Source: Buchnera aphidicola (Kaburagia rhusicola ensigallis)
GTDB lineage: Bacteria; Pseudomonadota; Gammaproteobacteria; Enterobacterales; Enterobacteriaceae
Length of the DNA: 64,000 bases
Assembly (NCBI GenBank): GCA_039830025.1
Contig: CP140040.1
Location: 520,001 to 584,000, forward strand
Direction: 5' to 3'
Part shown: positions 9,962-22,376 of the stretch, one piece after another
How the letters are laid out: every line of letters starts with the position of its first letter
Numbering within the stretch: the stretch's first letter is position 1
The notes under the pieces: model-generated
Seen by the model: only the letters and a program-made list of their open reading frames with translations
Databases searched by the model: none
What the model was told of the DNA's origin: nothing
Made by a program: the position numbers and the translations under genes

Positions 9962-10783
9962 TTATTTATTACGCCTTCTTACAATAAATCTATCAGTACG
10001 TTTATTTCTTCTAGTTTTTTTACCTTTAGTTTGTAGCCCCCATGGACTCACTGGGTGTTTTCCAAAGTTCCTTCCTTCTCCACCTCCATGAGGATGATCT
10101 ACTGGATTCATTGCTGTCCCTCTAACAGTAGGACGAATTCCACGCCAACGAGAAGCACCAGCTTTACCTAAAATTGCTAACATGTGTTCTTCATTTCCTA
10201 CTTCACCAATAGTAGCTCTGCATCTTGCTTCTAATCGCCTTATTTCTCCAGACCGCAAACGCAAAGTCACGTATTTTTCTTCTTTTGAAATTAATTGAAC
10301 ACCAGATCCTGCAGATCTAGCTATTTGTGCCCCTTTTCCGGGTTTCATTTCTACATTATGAATTATTGTTCCAACCGGAATATTTTTCATAGGCAATACA
10401 TTTCCTGATTTTATATCAGATAATTCTCCTGAAATTATCTTATCACCTACTTTTAAACCTTTCGGGGATAAAATATATTTTCTTTCTCCATCCTTATATA
10501 AAATCAAAGCAATATTCGCAGATCGATTTGGATCATATTCTAATCGTTCAACAATAGCAGAAATGTTGTCTTTATTTCTCTTAAAATCAATAACCCTATA
10601 AGATCTTTTATGACCCCCTCCTATATGACGAGTAGTAATACGACCATGATTATTTCGACCTCCACTTTTACTGTTTTTCTCTATTAAGGGAGCATAAGGT
10701 TTTCCTTTATACAAATTGTAATTAACTAATTTTACAACATGACGACGACCTGGAGATGTTGGTTTACATTTAACAATAGCCAT
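9962..10783 (-). CDS. rplB: 50S ribosomal protein L2 (uL2)
   Basis: L2 is needed for subunit association and supports the peptidyl transferase centre. The 273-residue product equals E. coli L2. It starts [20 protein letters not shown] and contains the highly conserved [18 protein letters not shown], whose histidine (His229 region in E. coli) lies near the active centre. The C-terminus is basic ([20 protein letters not shown]). It lies between rplW and rpsS. Confidence 0.98.
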   Translation of the reverse strand: MAIVKCKPTSPGRRHVVKLVNYNLYKGKPYAPLIEKNSKSGGRNNHGRITTRHIGGGHKRSYRVIDFKRNKDNISAIVERLEYDPNRSANIALILYKDGERKYILSPKGLKVGDKIISGELSDIKSGNVLPMKNIPVGTIIHNVEMKPGKGAQIARSAGSGVQLISKEEKYVTLRLRSGEIRRLEARCRATIGEVGNEEHMLAILGKAGASRWRGIRPTVRGTAMNPVDHPHGGGEGRNFGKHPVSPWGLQTKGKKTRRNKRTDRFIVRRRNK

Positions 10784-10805
10784 ATTTTTCTCCTTAAATA
10801 CACAT

Positions 10806-11108
10806 TTATTCTATATTTCCCATAAAATTAATATTTTGTCCCTTTTTTAAAGAAATATATACCTTTTTCCAACTACGTAAATAACTAGTACGACCATTCT
10901 TTTGTTTTTTTTTGCCTTGTACAATTAATGTATTAATACATTTTACCCGCACTTTAAAGAAATTTTGTATAGCTTGTTTAATTTCTATTTTTGTTGTACG
11001 CATAGGAACTTTTGCTACTACAGTATTAAATTTTTCTGCAGAAATAGAAGATTTTTCAGAAATATGCGGGAAAAAAAATATTTTTAACAATTTTTTTTCA
11101 TTAGTCAT
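10806..11108 (-). CDS. rplW: 50S ribosomal protein L23 (uL23)
   Basis: L23 is at the exit tunnel and is the docking site for trigger factor and SRP. The 100-residue product matches E. coli L23 in length. It keeps HISEKSS near the start and the [20 protein letters not shown] segment before [18 protein letters not shown]. Its ATG overlaps the rplD stop by four bases (ATGA), a typical coupling arrangement. The sequence is more diverged than its neighbours, as usual for L23. Confidence 0.97.
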   Translation of the reverse strand: MTNEKKLLKIFFFPHISEKSSISAEKFNTVVAKVPMRTTKIEIKQAIQNFFKVRVKCINTLIVQGKKKQKNGRTSYLRSWKKVYISLKKGQNINFMGNIE

Positions 11109-11710
11109 AGTAATGATTTTTCCACTTGTTTAATGGCTTCAGAAGTAATAATAACATTTTTAAACATAATTAAACTTACCGGATCGATAGCATTAATAGT
11201 CTTAATATTTACTTTATATAAATTTCGTGAAGCTAAAAATATATTTTTATCTCTAACTATCTTTATAATCAAAACATCAGATATCTTTATAGACTTTAAT
11301 TTAGTAACTAAAAATTGAGTTTTAGGCATATCTATAGAAAAATTTTCAAAAATAAACAACCGATTTTTTCTAATTAACTCTGAAAAAATACTTCTTAAAG
11401 CACCTCGATACATCTTTTTATTAACTTTTTGACAAAAATTTCTAGATTTAGCCGCAAAAGTTACACCACCAGACCTCCATATAGGACTTCTTAGAGAACC
11501 AGCCCTGGCACGTCCTGTCCCCTTTTGACGCCATGGTTTTTTCCCTGATCCAGACACTTCAGAACGGCTCTTTTGTGATTTAGTCCCTTGCCGAGTACCA
11601 GAAGAATAAGAAGTAACAACTTGATGTACTAATGCCTCATTAAAACTACAGTTAAAAACCATATCAGATACGTTAATAATACTTCCTCTATCTTTGAGCA
11701 CTAATTCCAC
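11105..11710 (-). CDS. rplD: 50S ribosomal protein L4 (uL4)
   Basis: L4 extends a loop into the exit tunnel; in E. coli it also represses the S10 operon by acting on the rpsJ leader. The 201-residue product equals E. coli L4. It starts [11 protein letters not shown] and contains [27 protein letters not shown] in the tunnel loop (about residues 55-80). Its ATG lies inside the 3' end of rplC (23-base overlap), which is unusual; in most enterobacteria the two genes are separated. Confidence 0.98.
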   Translation of the reverse strand: MELVLKDRGSIINVSDMVFNCSFNEALVHQVVTSYSSGTRQGTKSQKSRSEVSGSGKKPWRQKGTGRARAGSLRSPIWRSGGVTFAAKSRNFCQKVNKKMYRGALRSIFSELIRKNRLFIFENFSIDMPKTQFLVTKLKSIKISDVLIIKIVRDKNIFLASRNLYKVNIKTINAIDPVSLIMFKNVIITSEAIKQVEKSLL

Positions 11711-12356
11711 TATTTTTTACTCCTTTCACCTTAACTGCTGATTTAACAATAAGATCACTTCCTTTAGCACCAGGAACTGACCCTTTTACCAGAAGTAAAT
11801 TACGATTTAAATCAATTCTAACTATATCCAAATTTTGTATGGTCACCCGATGATTGCCTAACCTACCTGCCATGTTTTTACCTTTAAAAACTCTACCAGG
11901 TGTTTGATTTTGTCCAATAGAACCAGGGGCTCGATGAGACAAAGAATTTCCATGGCTTGCATCTTGAGTTCGAAAATGCCATCGCTTAACTGTACCACAA
12001 AATCCTTTTCCTTTAGATTTTCCAACTACATCTACTTTTTTTAAATTCAAAAATAAATTTAAATTTAAACTTTGTCCTATTTTAAAATCTAACACATCCT
12101 CGGTAACACGAAATTCCCATAAACCACGACCAATTTGCATTCCAAATTTAGAAAAATGGCCTATTTCTGATTTTAAAAATTTTTTACTTTTTTTTACTCC
12201 AGTAGTAACTTGAATAGCATTATATTTATCAATATCTATAGTTTTAATTTGAACAATACGATTTTCTTGAATTTCAATAACAGTAACTGAAATTAAAGCA
12301 CCTTCTTGTGTAAAGATACTAGTCATTCCTACTTTTTTACCAATGAGACCAATCAT
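11688..12356 (-). CDS. rplC: 50S ribosomal protein L3 (uL3), C-terminally extended
   Basis: L3 binds near the 3' end of 23S rRNA and helps start 50S assembly. The product starts [19 protein letters not shown] and keeps the internal tunnel segment [31 protein letters not shown], which holds the glutamine methylated by PrmB in E. coli (Gln150). It has 222 residues against 209 in E. coli. The extra C-terminal residues (after [13 protein letters not shown]) run 23 bases into rplD and look like read-through after loss of the original stop codon. Confidence 0.97.
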   Translation of the reverse strand: MIGLIGKKVGMTSIFTQEGALISVTVIEIQENRIVQIKTIDIDKYNAIQVTTGVKKSKKFLKSEIGHFSKFGMQIGRGLWEFRVTEDVLDFKIGQSLNLNLFLNLKKVDVVGKSKGKGFCGTVKRWHFRTQDASHGNSLSHRAPGSIGQNQTPGRVFKGKNMAGRLGNHRVTIQNLDIVRIDLNRNLLLVKGSVPGAKGSDLIVKSAVKVKGVKNSGISAQR

Positions 12357-12392
12357 GTGTTCTTCAATTCCTTTAATAATTTATTTGTATAA

Positions 12393-13189
<797 letters not shown>

Positions 13190-14374
13190 TTAATTAATGA
13201 CTTTAACTACAATTCCAGCACCTACAGTTTTTCCACCTTCTCGGATAGCAAAACGCAATCCATCTGCCATTGCAATAGGATGAATTAGAGTAATAACCAT
13301 TTTAATATTATCTCCAGGCATAACCATTTCTATTCCTTCTGGAAGTTCAATGTAACCAGTAACATCTGTAGTACGAAAATAAAATTGAGGTCTATATCCT
13401 TTAAAAAATGGTGTATGACGTCCTCCTTCTTCTTTAGATAATACGTATACTTCAGATTCAAATTTTATGTGAGGAGTAATTGTTCCTGGCTTAGACAATA
13501 CTTGACCTCTTTCAATATCATCACGCTTAGTACCTCGTAATAGAATTCCAACATTCTCTCCAGCTCTACCCTCATCTAATAACTTCCTAAACATTTCTAC
13601 ACCAGTACATATAGTTTTAACAGTAGGCTTAATACCTACAATTTCTACTTCTTCTCCCACTTTTATTATTCCTCGTTCTACACGACCAGTAACCACTGTT
13701 CCACGACCTGATATAGAAAAAACATCCTCTATAGGAAGTAAAAACGGTTGATCAATAGATCTTTTAGGATTAGGAATATATGTATCCAATATATGTGCTA
13801 AATCAATTATTTTGTTTTCCCAAAAAGCATTTCCTTCTAACGCTTTTAAAGCAGAACCTCGTATAATTGGAGTTTTTTCTCCAGGAAAATCATATTGAGT
13901 TAACAAATCACGAACTTCCATTTCAACTAATTCAAGTAATTCTTCATCATCCACCATATCGCATTTATTTAAAAAAACAACAATGTAGGGAACGCCTACC
14001 TGCCTACCTAATAAAATATGTTCGCGAGTTTGAGGCATAGGACCATCTGTAGCAGCTACCACTAAAATTGCACCATCCATTTGAGCTGCTCCAGTAATCA
14101 TATTTTTTATGTAATCGGCATGACCAGGACAGTCTACATGAGCATAATGTCTCACATTAGTATCATACTCTACATGGGAAGTATTAATAGTAATTCCCCT
14201 TTCTTTTTCTTCTGGAGCATTGTCTATTTGATCAAAAGCTCGAGCAGATCCTCCATATTTTTTCGCTAAAACAGTAGTAATAGCTGCTGTTAAAGTAGTT
14301 TTACCATGATCTACATGACCAATAGTACCTACATTTATATGAGGTTTTAAACGTTTAAATTTTTCTTTAGACAC
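13190..14374 (-). CDS. tuf: Translation elongation factor EF-Tu, GTG start
   Basis: EF-Tu carries aminoacyl-tRNA to the ribosome as a GTP complex. From the GTG at 14374 the product has 394 residues, as in mature E. coli EF-Tu plus Met ([20 protein letters not shown]). GTPase motifs are intact: GHVDHGKT (about 19-26), DCPGHADYI (about 81-89), NKCDM (about 136-140) and GSALKAL. The frame is open 22 codons upstream, but that would overlap fusA. AAGGGA lies just before the GTG, and E. coli tufA also starts with GTG. Only one tuf copy is in the window. Confidence 0.98.
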   Translation of the reverse strand: MSKEKFKRLKPHINVGTIGHVDHGKTTLTAAITTVLAKKYGGSARAFDQIDNAPEEKERGITINTSHVEYDTNVRHYAHVDCPGHADYIKNMITGAAQMDGAILVVAATDGPMPQTREHILLGRQVGVPYIVVFLNKCDMVDDEELLELVEMEVRDLLTQYDFPGEKTPIIRGSALKALEGNAFWENKIIDLAHILDTYIPNPKRSIDQPFLLPIEDVFSISGRGTVVTGRVERGIIKVGEEVEIVGIKPTVKTICTGVEMFRKLLDEGRAGENVGILLRGTKRDDIERGQVLSKPGTITPHIKFESEVYVLSKEEGGRHTPFFKGYRPQFYFRTTDVTGYIELPEGIEMVMPGDNIKMVITLIHPIAMADGLRFAIREGGKTVGAGIVVKVIN

Positions 14375-14417
14375 AACTATTTCCCTTTTTAAAAAATTTA
14401 ATATAAAAAAATTAAAA

Positions 14418-16529
14418 CTATCTATTTTCTCTTGCTTCAATAATAAAAGTTGCTATGTTACTTGGAGATTCTGAATACTTTAAAAATTCCATGGAATATG
14501 AAGCTCTACCTTGTGTCTGAGAACGTAAATCAGTGGCATAACCAAACATTTCAGAAAGCGGTACTTGAGCAGAAATTATTTTTCCCATCGACAAATCTTG
14601 CATACCTTCAATTACACCTCTTCTCCTATTTAAATCACCAATTACATCACCCATATATTCTTCTGGTGTTTCTATTTCAACTTTCATAATTGGTTCAAGT
14701 AATGTTGGCTTTGCATTTTTAAAAGCACTCTTAAATGCTAATGATGCGGCTAATTTAAATGCAATTTCAGAAGAATCAACATCATGGTAAGAGCCAAAAT
14801 GTAATCGAACTCCAATATTTAACACAGGATAACCAGCTAAAGGTCCGCTATGCAATTGTTCTTGTATTCCTTTATCAATAGCAGAAATATATTCTCCTGG
14901 AATTACTCCTCCTTTAATGTCATTTATAAACTTATAATTTCCTTCGCTAGATTTTAACGGAAATAAATCAATTACAACATGACCATATTGACCTCTTCCA
15001 CCAGATTGTTTTATATACTTACCTTCAATATCATTTACGTTATTTCGAATAGTTTCACGATACGCAACCTGAGGATTACCTATATTCGCATCAACACTAA
15101 ATTCTCTTTTCATTCTCTCAATAATTATTTCTAAATGTAATTCACCCATACCAGAAATAATTGTTTGATTTGATTCTTTATCCGTCCATACTCTAAAAGA
15201 AGGATCCTCTTTAGCTAATCTACTTAAAGATGCACCCATTTTTTCTTGATCTGCCTTAGTTTTAGGTTCTACTGCAATAGAAATCACCGGATCAGGAAAG
15301 TCCATTTGTTCCAATACAATGACATAATTAGGATCACATAAAGTATCACCAGTAGTTACGCTTCTTAAACCAATCGCAGCAGCTATATCACCAGCTCTAA
15401 CTTCTTTTATCTCTTCTCTCTTGTTGGCATGCATTTGTACAATACGCCCAAAGCGTTCTTTTTGACCTTTAACAGAATTAAAAACAATATCTCCAGAATT
15501 AACTACGCCAGAATATACTCTAAAAAAAGTTAAATTTCCTACAAATGGATCTGTAGCAATCTTAAAAGCTAATGCAGAAAAAGGATCTTGATCATTGGAA
15601 TAACGCACTATTAAATTATTTTTGGTATTTTTTGATACACCTTTAATGGAAGTAATATCACTCGGTGACGGTAAAAATTCAATTATAGCATCTAATAAAG
15701 CCTGAACACCTTTGTTTTTAAAGGCAGATCCGCAAGTAACGAGAATTATTTCATTGTTCAATGCTCGTTTACGAAGAGCAATTTTAATTTCTTTTTCAGA
15801 TATTGTTTCTCCTGATAAATATTCTTCCATCAAATGTTCATCATTCTCCACTGCACTTTCAATAAGATTTTGATTCCATTTTTCAGATAGATCTTTTAAA
15901 TGAACCGGGATTTCTTCATAAGTGAATGTAGTTCCTTGATCCGCATTATTCCAATGAATTGCTTTCATCTTTATCAAATCCACAATTCCAACAAAACTAT
16001 CTTCAGATCCAATAGGCAATTGAATAGGAATAGGATTAGCTCCAAGTCTTTTTTTTATTTGTTTAATTACATTAAAAAAATTTGCGCCCATGCGATCCAT
16101 TTTATTTACAAAAGCAATTCTGGGAACATTATACTTGTTTGCTTGTCTCCACACTGTCTCTGACTGAGGTTGTACTCCACCTACAGCACAATAAATCATA
16201 ACTACACCATCTAATACTCGCATAGACCTTTCGACTTCTATAGTAAAATCTACGTGACCAGGGGTATCGATAATGTTAATTCTGTGTGGAGGAAATTGTT
16301 TAGCCATGCCAGACCAAAAAGTAGTGGTTGCAGCTGAAGTTATAGTAATACCTCTTTCCTGTTCTTGTTCCATCCAATCCATAGTTGCTGCACCATCATG
16401 TACCTCACCAATCTTGTGATTAATTCCTGTATAAAATAAAATACGCTCAGTAGTAGTTGTTTTACCTGCATCTATATGAGCACTAATTCCTATATTTCTA
16501 TATTGTATTATTGGTGTAGTACGTCCCAT
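14418..16529 (-). CDS. fusA: Translation elongation factor EF-G
   Basis: EF-G is the translocase GTPase and, with RRF, recycles ribosomes. The 703-residue product nearly equals E. coli EF-G (704). Domain I has [12 protein letters not shown] P loop ([16 protein letters not shown], about 15-30), DTPGHVDFT (about 88-96) and NKMDR (about 142-146). Domains II-V follow, including [15 protein letters not shown] in domain IV. It lies between rpsG and tuf, spacer to tuf 43 bases, as in the str operon. Confidence 0.98.
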   Translation of the reverse strand: MGRTTPIIQYRNIGISAHIDAGKTTTTERILFYTGINHKIGEVHDGAATMDWMEQEQERGITITSAATTTFWSGMAKQFPPHRINIIDTPGHVDFTIEVERSMRVLDGVVMIYCAVGGVQPQSETVWRQANKYNVPRIAFVNKMDRMGANFFNVIKQIKKRLGANPIPIQLPIGSEDSFVGIVDLIKMKAIHWNNADQGTTFTYEEIPVHLKDLSEKWNQNLIESAVENDEHLMEEYLSGETISEKEIKIALRKRALNNEIILVTCGSAFKNKGVQALLDAIIEFLPSPSDITSIKGVSKNTKNNLIVRYSNDQDPFSALAFKIATDPFVGNLTFFRVYSGVVNSGDIVFNSVKGQKERFGRIVQMHANKREEIKEVRAGDIAAAIGLRSVTTGDTLCDPNYVIVLEQMDFPDPVISIAVEPKTKADQEKMGASLSRLAKEDPSFRVWTDKESNQTIISGMGELHLEIIIERMKREFSVDANIGNPQVAYRETIRNNVNDIEGKYIKQSGGRGQYGHVVIDLFPLKSSEGNYKFINDIKGGVIPGEYISAIDKGIQEQLHSGPLAGYPVLNIGVRLHFGSYHDVDSSEIAFKLAASLAFKSAFKNAKPTLLEPIMKVEIETPEEYMGDVIGDLNRRRGVIEGMQDLSMGKIISAQVPLSEMFGYATDLRSQTQGRASYSMEFLKYSESPSNIATFIIEARENR

Positions 16530-16625
16530 TATATTCCTCTAATTTTAAATTTTTATATAATAAAATTTCATATAAAAACTAAAATTAATCATAAATTAAT
16601 TAAAATTCATATATACTTTATCAGT

Positions 16626-17096
16626 TTACCAACGATAATGTGCGAAAGCTTTATTTGCTTCTGCCATACGATGAACCTCTTCACGTTTTTTTACAGCAGA
16701 TCCTTTATTTTCTACTGCATCTAGTAACTCACTCGCCAATCTCAAAGACATAGATTTATCAGTACGTTTTCTAGCAGCAGTAACTATCCATCTCATAGCC
16801 AAAGTATGTCTCCGAATTAAACGTACTTCTACTGGAACTTGATAAGTCGAACCTCCCACACGACGAGATTTAACTTCGACCGTAGGTCGAACATTATCTA
16901 AAGCTAAATCAAATGATTCTAGTTCTTTTTTCTTAGTGTGTTTAGATAAAATTTGTAATGCATCGTATACTATCTCTTCAGCAATAGATTTTTTTCCATC
17001 TACCATGATTATATTAATAAGTTTTGCAATAATTTCAGAAGAAAATTTTGGATCTGACAAAATTTTACGATGTCCAATAACGCGACGTCTTGGCAT
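16626..17096 (-). CDS. rpsG: 30S ribosomal protein S7 (uS7)
   Basis: S7 nucleates 30S head assembly and contacts the E site; in E. coli it represses the str operon. From the ATG at 17096 the product is 156 residues, [18 protein letters not shown] to [14 protein letters not shown]. It ends at the short form seen in E. coli B and many bacteria, not the longer K-12 form. An in-frame ATG four codons upstream (MENI) is less likely. It lies between rpsL and fusA. Confidence 0.97.
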   Translation of the reverse strand: MPRRRVIGHRKILSDPKFSSEIIAKLINIIMVDGKKSIAEEIVYDALQILSKHTKKKELESFDLALDNVRPTVEVKSRRVGGSTYQVPVEVRLIRRHTLAMRWIVTAARKRTDKSMSLRLASELLDAVENKGSAVKKREEVHRMAEANKAFAHYRW

Positions 17097-17189
17097 AATA
17101 TTCTCCAATTAATACTAATTGAAAATATATTTTACTACACTTTTCAAGTATTATTAAAAAATTTAAATAACGAATTACTTTAAAAAATC

Positions 17190-17564
17190 TTACGATTTTT
17201 GTTTTTTTACTCCATACTTAGAACGACTTTTTTTTCTATCTTTTACACCCGAACAATCTAAAGCTCCTCTTACTACATGATAACGAACTCCAGGTAAATC
17301 TTTTACTCGACCACCTCTAATTAAAATAACTGAGTGTTCTTGCAAATTATGACCTTCACCTCCAATATAAGACGTTACTTCAAAACCATTAGTTAAACGA
17401 ACTCTGCAAACTTTTCGTAGCGCAGAATTAGGTTTTTTAGGAGTAGTAGTATATACTCTAATACATACTCCTCTTTTTTGAGGGCATTTACTTAAAGCTG
17501 GAACATTACCTTTTGTTATTTTACGTAAACGAGGTTTATTTACTAATTGGTTAACTGTAGCCAT
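17190..17564 (-). CDS. rpsL: 30S ribosomal protein S12 (uS12)
   Basis: S12 is the decoding-centre protein that controls accuracy. The 124-residue product equals E. coli S12 and starts [20 protein letters not shown]. The lysine of [14 protein letters not shown], where streptomycin-resistance changes occur, is the sensitive wild-type residue. The Asp of [13 protein letters not shown], methylthiolated in E. coli, is present. It follows tusB by 107 bases and begins the ribosomal part of the operon. Confidence 0.98.
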   Translation of the reverse strand: MATVNQLVNKPRLRKITKGNVPALSKCPQKRGVCIRVYTTTPKKPNSALRKVCRVRLTNGFEVTSYIGGEGHNLQEHSVILIRGGRVKDLPGVRYHVVRGALDCSGVKDRKKSRSKYGVKKQKS

Positions 17565-17671
17565 AGAAATCCTAATTGTCTTATATTAAAAAACACTTAT
17601 ATCAATACATTCTATGTAATGTAACATAAACAAACTTTTATTTCAGTAAGAAGAATTTAAAAAACTTAACT

Positions 17672-17959
17672 TTACCAAGACATTTGTTTTTTATGCTTAA
17701 CTGTCAAAAAAACAAATTGTAGATAATCTACGATATTAACTTTACTGGAAATTTTTGATTGAATGCCACGAGCATAGACATCTTGCTTTATAACATATAA
17801 TCCTATTGGAATAGACAATAATTCTTTAAGAAAAATATTTTTATCTATTGCAATTATCACACTATCTTGTAATGCAATTACATCATCATTAGATCTTAAT
17901 AAATCTATTAATAATATCATATTAATTTCAAAAGGAGAACGCATTAAGATATGTAACAT
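17672..17959 (-). CDS. tusB: tRNA 2-thiouridine sulfurtransferase relay subunit TusB
   Basis: TusB is part of the TusBCD hexamer that passes sulfur from TusA to TusE and on to MnmA, for 2-thiolation of the wobble uridine in Lys, Glu and Gln tRNAs. The 95-residue product has the E. coli length. It shares the start MLHILMRSP, the middle LLSIPIGLYVIKQDVYARG and the end VFLTVKHKKQMSW. It lies directly after tusC and before rpsL, the usual yheNML-rpsL order. TusB carries no catalytic cysteine, as expected. Confidence 0.95.
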   Translation of the reverse strand: MLHILMRSPFEINMILLIDLLRSNDDVIALQDSVIIAIDKNIFLKELLSIPIGLYVIKQDVYARGIQSKISSKVNIVDYLQFVFLTVKHKKQMSW

Positions 17960-17968
17960 ATTTATTCC

Positions 17969-18328
17969 TCAAAAATTAATAATTAAATCATATTCTTCCA
18001 ATTTTTTACGTATACAAGTTCTACTTATAATACAAATATCTAAAAAAAAATCATGTTCATGAAATAATCCTCTTTCAATCAAAGACTCTTTGCAATAATA
18101 CAATTGATTAATTCCAAAGAAAGGCAAAATTCCAAATGAAGAAACATAATTATGTAACAAAATATGTTCAGGACTTTGATTTTTCATTAATTGAAATATA
18201 CCATCTCCTATAAAAAAAATAGAAACATTTGGATTAATCATAGAAATAGATAAAACAGAATCTAATCCTTCTTTACTTAAACTAGTACCATAAGGTACAT
18301 GAGAAAACACAAAAGCTATATTTTTCAT
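17969..18328 (-). CDS. tusC: tRNA 2-thiouridine sulfurtransferase relay subunit TusC
   Basis: TusC is a DsrF-like subunit of TusBCD. From the ATG at 18328 the product has 119 residues, exactly the E. coli length (MKNIAFVFSHVPYGTSLSKE). It keeps SIFFIGDGIFQL and the ending LEEYDLIINF. A GTG four codons upstream (18340) shares one base with the tusD stop codon and could also start translation, giving MINV before the family start. Neither start has a clear ribosome binding site, which suggests coupling to tusD. Confidence 0.93.
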   Translation of the reverse strand: MKNIAFVFSHVPYGTSLSKEGLDSVLSISMINPNVSIFFIGDGIFQLMKNQSPEHILLHNYVSSFGILPFFGINQLYYCKESLIERGLFHEHDFFLDICIISRTCIRKKLEEYDLIINF

Positions 18329-18339
18329 AACATTGATCA

Positions 18340-18726
18340 CTAAAACTGTATTACTCGATCACTTTTCTCTATATATCTCGCAAGTTCACTTAATCCAGTA
18401 AAAAAAAATGATGATCGTACATCATCAATATTTTTAAAAAATTGATTTTTTGTGCTTTTTTTAAAAACACCTCTTCTAGATGCAGCACTGATACATACAT
18501 TTAACTTTACAGAATGTTTATGATGCAAATGTTCCCATTTTTCAACTAAGTTACATTCGTCAGAAGACAAAGAAATATATTTATTAGCATTTGATGTTCC
18601 ATCGCAATGAAAAAAAATACTTAATAATTTATTTTTACTACTAGTAACAGCGCAAGCAAACAAAAAAGCAGTACTAGCATTTTGAGTTCCGTAAGGAGGA
18701 CCCATGATTAAAAGTGTATAGTTCAT
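18340..18726 (-). CDS. tusD: tRNA 2-thiouridine sulfurtransferase relay subunit TusD
   Basis: TusD is the DsrE-like subunit of TusBCD that takes the persulfide from TusA. The 128-residue product has the E. coli length. It keeps MGPPYGTQNASTAFLFA near the start and the active cysteine at position 78 in LNVCISAASRRGVF, and ends DRVIQF. It is first of the three tus genes. Retention of the whole relay fits a symbiont with few tRNAs that relies on modified wobble uridines. Confidence 0.96.
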   Translation of the reverse strand: MNYTLLIMGPPYGTQNASTAFLFACAVTSSKNKLLSIFFHCDGTSNANKYISLSSDECNLVEKWEHLHHKHSVKLNVCISAASRRGVFKKSTKNQFFKNIDDVRSSFFFTGLSELARYIEKSDRVIQF

Positions 18727-18792
18727 TTCTATTTTTCATGTTATATACTTTAAAAGTATTATATTTATCGTAATTAAAAAATTATAGTTCAA

Positions 18793-19560
18793 TTACAAAT
18801 TAGATTTAATATTAATTAATTCTATATCAAATATTAAGGTAGAATTACCCGGTATACCAGGAACTCCATCTTCTCCATATGCTAACGATGGAGGAATTAC
18901 TAATTTTATTTTCCCACCTTTTTTTATATATTTTAATCCTTCTTTCCATCCCAAAATTACATTATTTAAAGCAAATGATAAAGGTTTACCTCGCTTATAA
19001 GAATTATCAAATTCATGTCCATCAATTAATGATCCAACATAATGTACAGTAACAATATCATTTTCTCGTGGATGTAATCCTTGTCCTTCTTTTTTTATAA
19101 GAAAAACTAAACCTGTCTTGGAACATTTCATGTTATTTTGCATTAAAAGTTTTTTAATATATTTTTTTCCTTCAATAGCATTAATTTTTTTTTCTTTAAT
19201 TTTTATATTTTCTTCTAAACGTAACAGTTTTTTCTCTAATTGATTAAGTATTTGAGATACTGAGCTAGCAGATAATTTAGATTTTAAAAAAATTGAATCT
19301 TTAATTCCCGATAATAGAATTTCTTTATTTAAATGCACTCCTAATTTATTTTGATCTACAAAAAAATGATTTATATAATTTCCTAATGATACGCCTAATG
19401 CATAAGACGATTGATCATTATCATTTTTAAAATTCTTATCAAGAAATGTTATATTTAACTGAGACGAAATTAACGAAGGATCCATCATTTTTGAGAAAAC
19501 TATAGAGGAAAAAAAACAAATTATTATTACTACAATCCCTCTGAATAAAAATAAAAACAT
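18793..19560 (-). CDS. fkpA: Periplasmic FKBP-type peptidyl-prolyl isomerase FkpA
   Basis: FkpA is a periplasmic chaperone and proline isomerase. From the ATG at 19560 the product is 255 residues with a signal peptide-like start (basic residue then IVVIIICFFSSIVF, residues about 8-23). An N-terminal helical dimerisation domain follows (SYALGVSLGNYI and a lysine/glutamate-rich helix around 100-145). The C-terminal FKBP domain has DIVTVHYVGSLIDGHEFDNSY and IPPSLAYGEDGVPGIPGNSTLIFDIEL. GGAGAG six bases before 19560 supports this start over the ATG at 19599. It lies upstream of the tus genes, as fkpA does in E. coli. Confidence 0.94.
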   Translation of the reverse strand: MFLFLFRGIVVIIICFFSSIVFSKMMDPSLISSQLNITFLDKNFKNDNDQSSYALGVSLGNYINHFFVDQNKLGVHLNKEILLSGIKDSIFLKSKLSASSVSQILNQLEKKLLRLEENIKIKEKKINAIEGKKYIKKLLMQNNMKCSKTGLVFLIKKEGQGLHPRENDIVTVHYVGSLIDGHEFDNSYKRGKPLSFALNNVILGWKEGLKYIKKGGKIKLVIPPSLAYGEDGVPGIPGNSTLIFDIELINIKSNL

Positions 19561-20182
19561 TGTCTCTCCAAACAAAAAATGAAATATTATTTTGAACAAT
19601 CATCAATTATCATTCTACATGTTCAGTCATATCAAAATAATATAAAAAAAATTTATAATTATGTAATATATATTTCTAACCAAAGATAATAACACATGTT
19701 AAAAATTAATATCATACATCAAATTTTTAAAAATATACTATAAAACAATATTTTAATAAAACATCATTATTACAAAAAAAATTTTTTAAAAAAATTTATA
19801 TTTAACTATAATTATTACTTTACTCACTTTTCTATCAATACACAAATTTTTCTAAAACATTATTTAACAAAACATTACTAAGTGTCAAAAAAAATCAATA
19901 TTGAAAATTATGAAATAATGTGTACATACTATTATATTTAAAATATATCCAACACATTGCAAAAAATTTTTCTCTATCATTAAATAATGACAATTCAAAA
20001 ATAAACTTTATATTAAAAGATATTTAAAAATATCACTTAAAATTATCAAATAGCTATAATAATTGTCATTTGTTTTCTCGCTTCATGAAAATTTTATATA
20101 CATGTAATTTAATATAAATATTATTTTATATTATACCAACAAATTTATGAATAAGTTTCATATTATATAGGAAGTTAAAGTA
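19561..20182. other. Divergent non-coding region fkpA / tsgA
   Basis: This 622-base spacer separates the outward-facing fkpA and tsgA and must hold both promoters. It is AT-rich with long A and T runs. In E. coli the fkpA and tsgA (yhfC) neighbourhoods are separated by several genes lost here. I found no reading frame, no RNA gene and no recognisable pseudogene by eye, and no promoter convincing enough to call. An AGGAAG ribosome binding site lies just upstream of tsgA. Confidence 0.4.
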
Positions 20183-21343
20183 ATGGAAAAAAAAAATATT
20201 TTTGGACTAACTTGCATTAGTTTTTGCTCTTACGCTTTAACAGGAGCATTAATCATTGTCACTGGTATAATTTTAGGAAATGTATCTGAATATTTCAATG
20301 TATCTATAACTAGAATGAGCAATACTTTCACTTTTTTAAATGCCGGAGTTTTAATTGCTATCTTTTTAAATTCATGGCTTATGAGTACTATCACGTTAAA
20401 AAAACAATTAATCATGGGGTTCATACTCATGATAATAGCTATATGGATACTAATATTTCATCATACACTTACATTATTTTCTCTTAGTATATTCATATTA
20501 GGGGTAGTCAGTGGAGTAACAATGTCTATCGGTACTTTTCTAATTACTCACTTATACGCAGGAAATAATAGAGCTTCCATATTATTGTTAACTGACTCAT
20601 GCTTTAGTATGTCAGGTATCATTTTTCCAATCATTTCAACATTGTTAATTTCTAATCATATTACATGGTATTGGATTTATCCCGTAATAGGAATATTATA
20701 TATAATTATATTTATATTAACAATAAATTTAAAATTTCCTATTTTAGATGCAGAAATTAAACAATATCCAAAAATAGAAAAATGGAATGTTTCTATTTTT
20801 TATCTATCAATGTCAGCATTGCTATACATATTAGGACAATTAAGTTTTATCTCATGGATTCCAGAATACGTTATAAAATCTATTAACTTAAACATTACCC
20901 AAGCTGGAACATTGGTTAGCAACTTTTGGATGTCATATATGATAGGAATGTGGACTTTTAGTTTTATATTAAAATATTTGGACTTAAAAAATATCATTAT
21001 ATATTTAACAGGAATGACTACATTATTAATATACATATTTAACAATATTCAAAATTATATATTATTAAAATGTGTTATTGTCTTAATAGGTTTCGTTTCT
21101 AGTGCTATTTATACTATTATAATTACACTCGCGTCCCAACAAACAAAAATACCTTCTCCAAAAATTATTAATTTTATTTTAACTAGTGGAACAATAGGTA
21201 CATTACTTACTTTTATAGTTACTGGGCCAATTGTAAAACACTATGGATTAATTTCAGCTTTAATTACGTCTAATATATTATATGGATTAGTTTTCGTAAT
21301 ATCTATATTATTCAACTTAAAAAATAGAAATAAAATTAAATAA
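20183..21343 (+). CDS. tsgA: Major facilitator superfamily transporter TsgA
   Basis: The 386-residue product is a twelve-segment inner-membrane MFS transporter matching E. coli TsgA (formerly YhfC, 393) throughout. Shared stretches include [53 protein letters not shown] and [17 protein letters not shown]. The substrate is not known in E. coli; the family is related to fucose/proton symporters. It is one of few transporters kept in Buchnera, so it probably moves something important across the symbiont membrane. Its last eight bases overlap the convergent trpS. Confidence 0.93.
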   Translation: MEKKNIFGLTCISFCSYALTGALIIVTGIILGNVSEYFNVSITRMSNTFTFLNAGVLIAIFLNSWLMSTITLKKQLIMGFILMIIAIWILIFHHTLTLFSLSIFILGVVSGVTMSIGTFLITHLYAGNNRASILLLTDSCFSMSGIIFPIISTLLISNHITWYWIYPVIGILYIIIFILTINLKFPILDAEIKQYPKIEKWNVSIFYLSMSALLYILGQLSFISWIPEYVIKSINLNITQAGTLVSNFWMSYMIGMWTFSFILKYLDLKNIIIYLTGMTTLLIYIFNNIQNYILLKCVIVLIGFVSSAIYTIIITLASQQTKIPSPKIINFILTSGTIGTLLTFIVTGPIVKHYGLISALITSNILYGLVFVISILFNLKNRNKIK

Positions 21344-22337
21344 ATCCTACTACTTGTTTAACTTTTTTTAACATTTTATCTGCTTCAACACAAGCTCTAG
21401 ATGCACCATAATGCAACAGTTTTTCTAAGTAATCTTCATATTTCCTATAATAAAAATAAGAAGATTGCATTTTACCTATTACATCAGATATAACTTCAAT
21501 TATATCTGATTTAAAATCTTTATATGACTTTCTAGAGAACTCTATTTCTAAATCAGAAACACTTTTATTTATTAAACTAGAAAAAATATTTAATAAATTG
21601 GATATTCCTTTTTTATGAACTATATCATAATGAATACTAGGAGGAACATCAGAATCAGTAACAGCTAACCGTATTTTTTTGGAAATACTACTAACATTTT
21701 CTAATAAAAAAATAACATTATTTCTATTAGAATCAGATTTAGACATTTTCTTGTTTACATCTAATAGAGATAAAATATGAGAACCATTTTTCATTATATA
21801 TTTTTTAGGAATTGTAAATATATCACCATAATATGAATTAAATCGACGAGCAATACTACAGACTAATTCCAAATGTTGTATTTGATCATAACCAATAGGA
21901 ACAATATTAGTTTTATATAATAAAATATCAGATGCCATTAAAATAGGATAATTTAATAATCCAGAATTAATGGTTGTAACATTTTTCAAAGATTTACTTT
22001 TAAACTGAGTCATTCTTGACAACTCACCATAATAAGTATGACATGTTAAAATCCAATGTAATTGAGAATGTTGATGAACCTGCGATTGAAGAAACACAAT
22101 ACTTTTGTATGGATCAATACCACAAGCTAAGTACAGCGCTATCGTATCTAATACGTTTTTTCGTAATTCTACAGAAGAACGACATGTGGTAATAGCATGC
22201 AAATCAGCAATACAATACAAACATGTATAACTCTTTTGCATTTGCACCCACGGACGTATAACTCCAATATAATTACCTATAGTTAACTGCCCTGAAGGTT
22301 GTATAGCACTAAATAAAATTTTTTTAACATTGTTCAC
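21336..22337 (-). CDS. trpS: Tryptophanyl-tRNA synthetase
   Basis: This class I enzyme charges tRNA-Trp. The 333-residue product matches E. coli TrpS (334). The HIGH-type motif is the TrpS variant in [15 protein letters not shown] (residues about 11-25). The KMSKS loop is intact as KKMSKSDSN (about 195-203), and [22 protein letters not shown] is conserved. In E. coli trpS is followed upstream by gph, rpe, dam, damX and aroB; here rpe lies 39 bases away and gph is gone. Its stop overlaps that of tsgA on the other strand. Confidence 0.97.
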   Translation of the reverse strand: MNNVKKILFSAIQPSGQLTIGNYIGVIRPWVQMQKSYTCLYCIADLHAITTCRSSVELRKNVLDTIALYLACGIDPYKSIVFLQSQVHQHSQLHWILTCHTYYGELSRMTQFKSKSLKNVTTINSGLLNYPILMASDILLYKTNIVPIGYDQIQHLELVCSIARRFNSYYGDIFTIPKKYIMKNGSHILSLLDVNKKMSKSDSNRNNVIFLLENVSSISKKIRLAVTDSDVPPSIHYDIVHKKGISNLLNIFSSLINKSVSDLEIEFSRKSYKDFKSDIIEVISDVIGKMQSSYFYYRKYEDYLEKLLHYGASRACVEADKMLKKVKQVVGFI

Positions 22338-22376
22338 TATCTCTTTCCATATAAAATATTAGACACTTTTAAAAAA

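Noticed and set aside
17700-17712. TTGACA on the minus strand in the 3' end of tusB as promoter for rpsL
   Set aside because: No -10-like hexamer at 16-18 bases; the hexamer encodes part of the conserved TusB FLTVKH segment.
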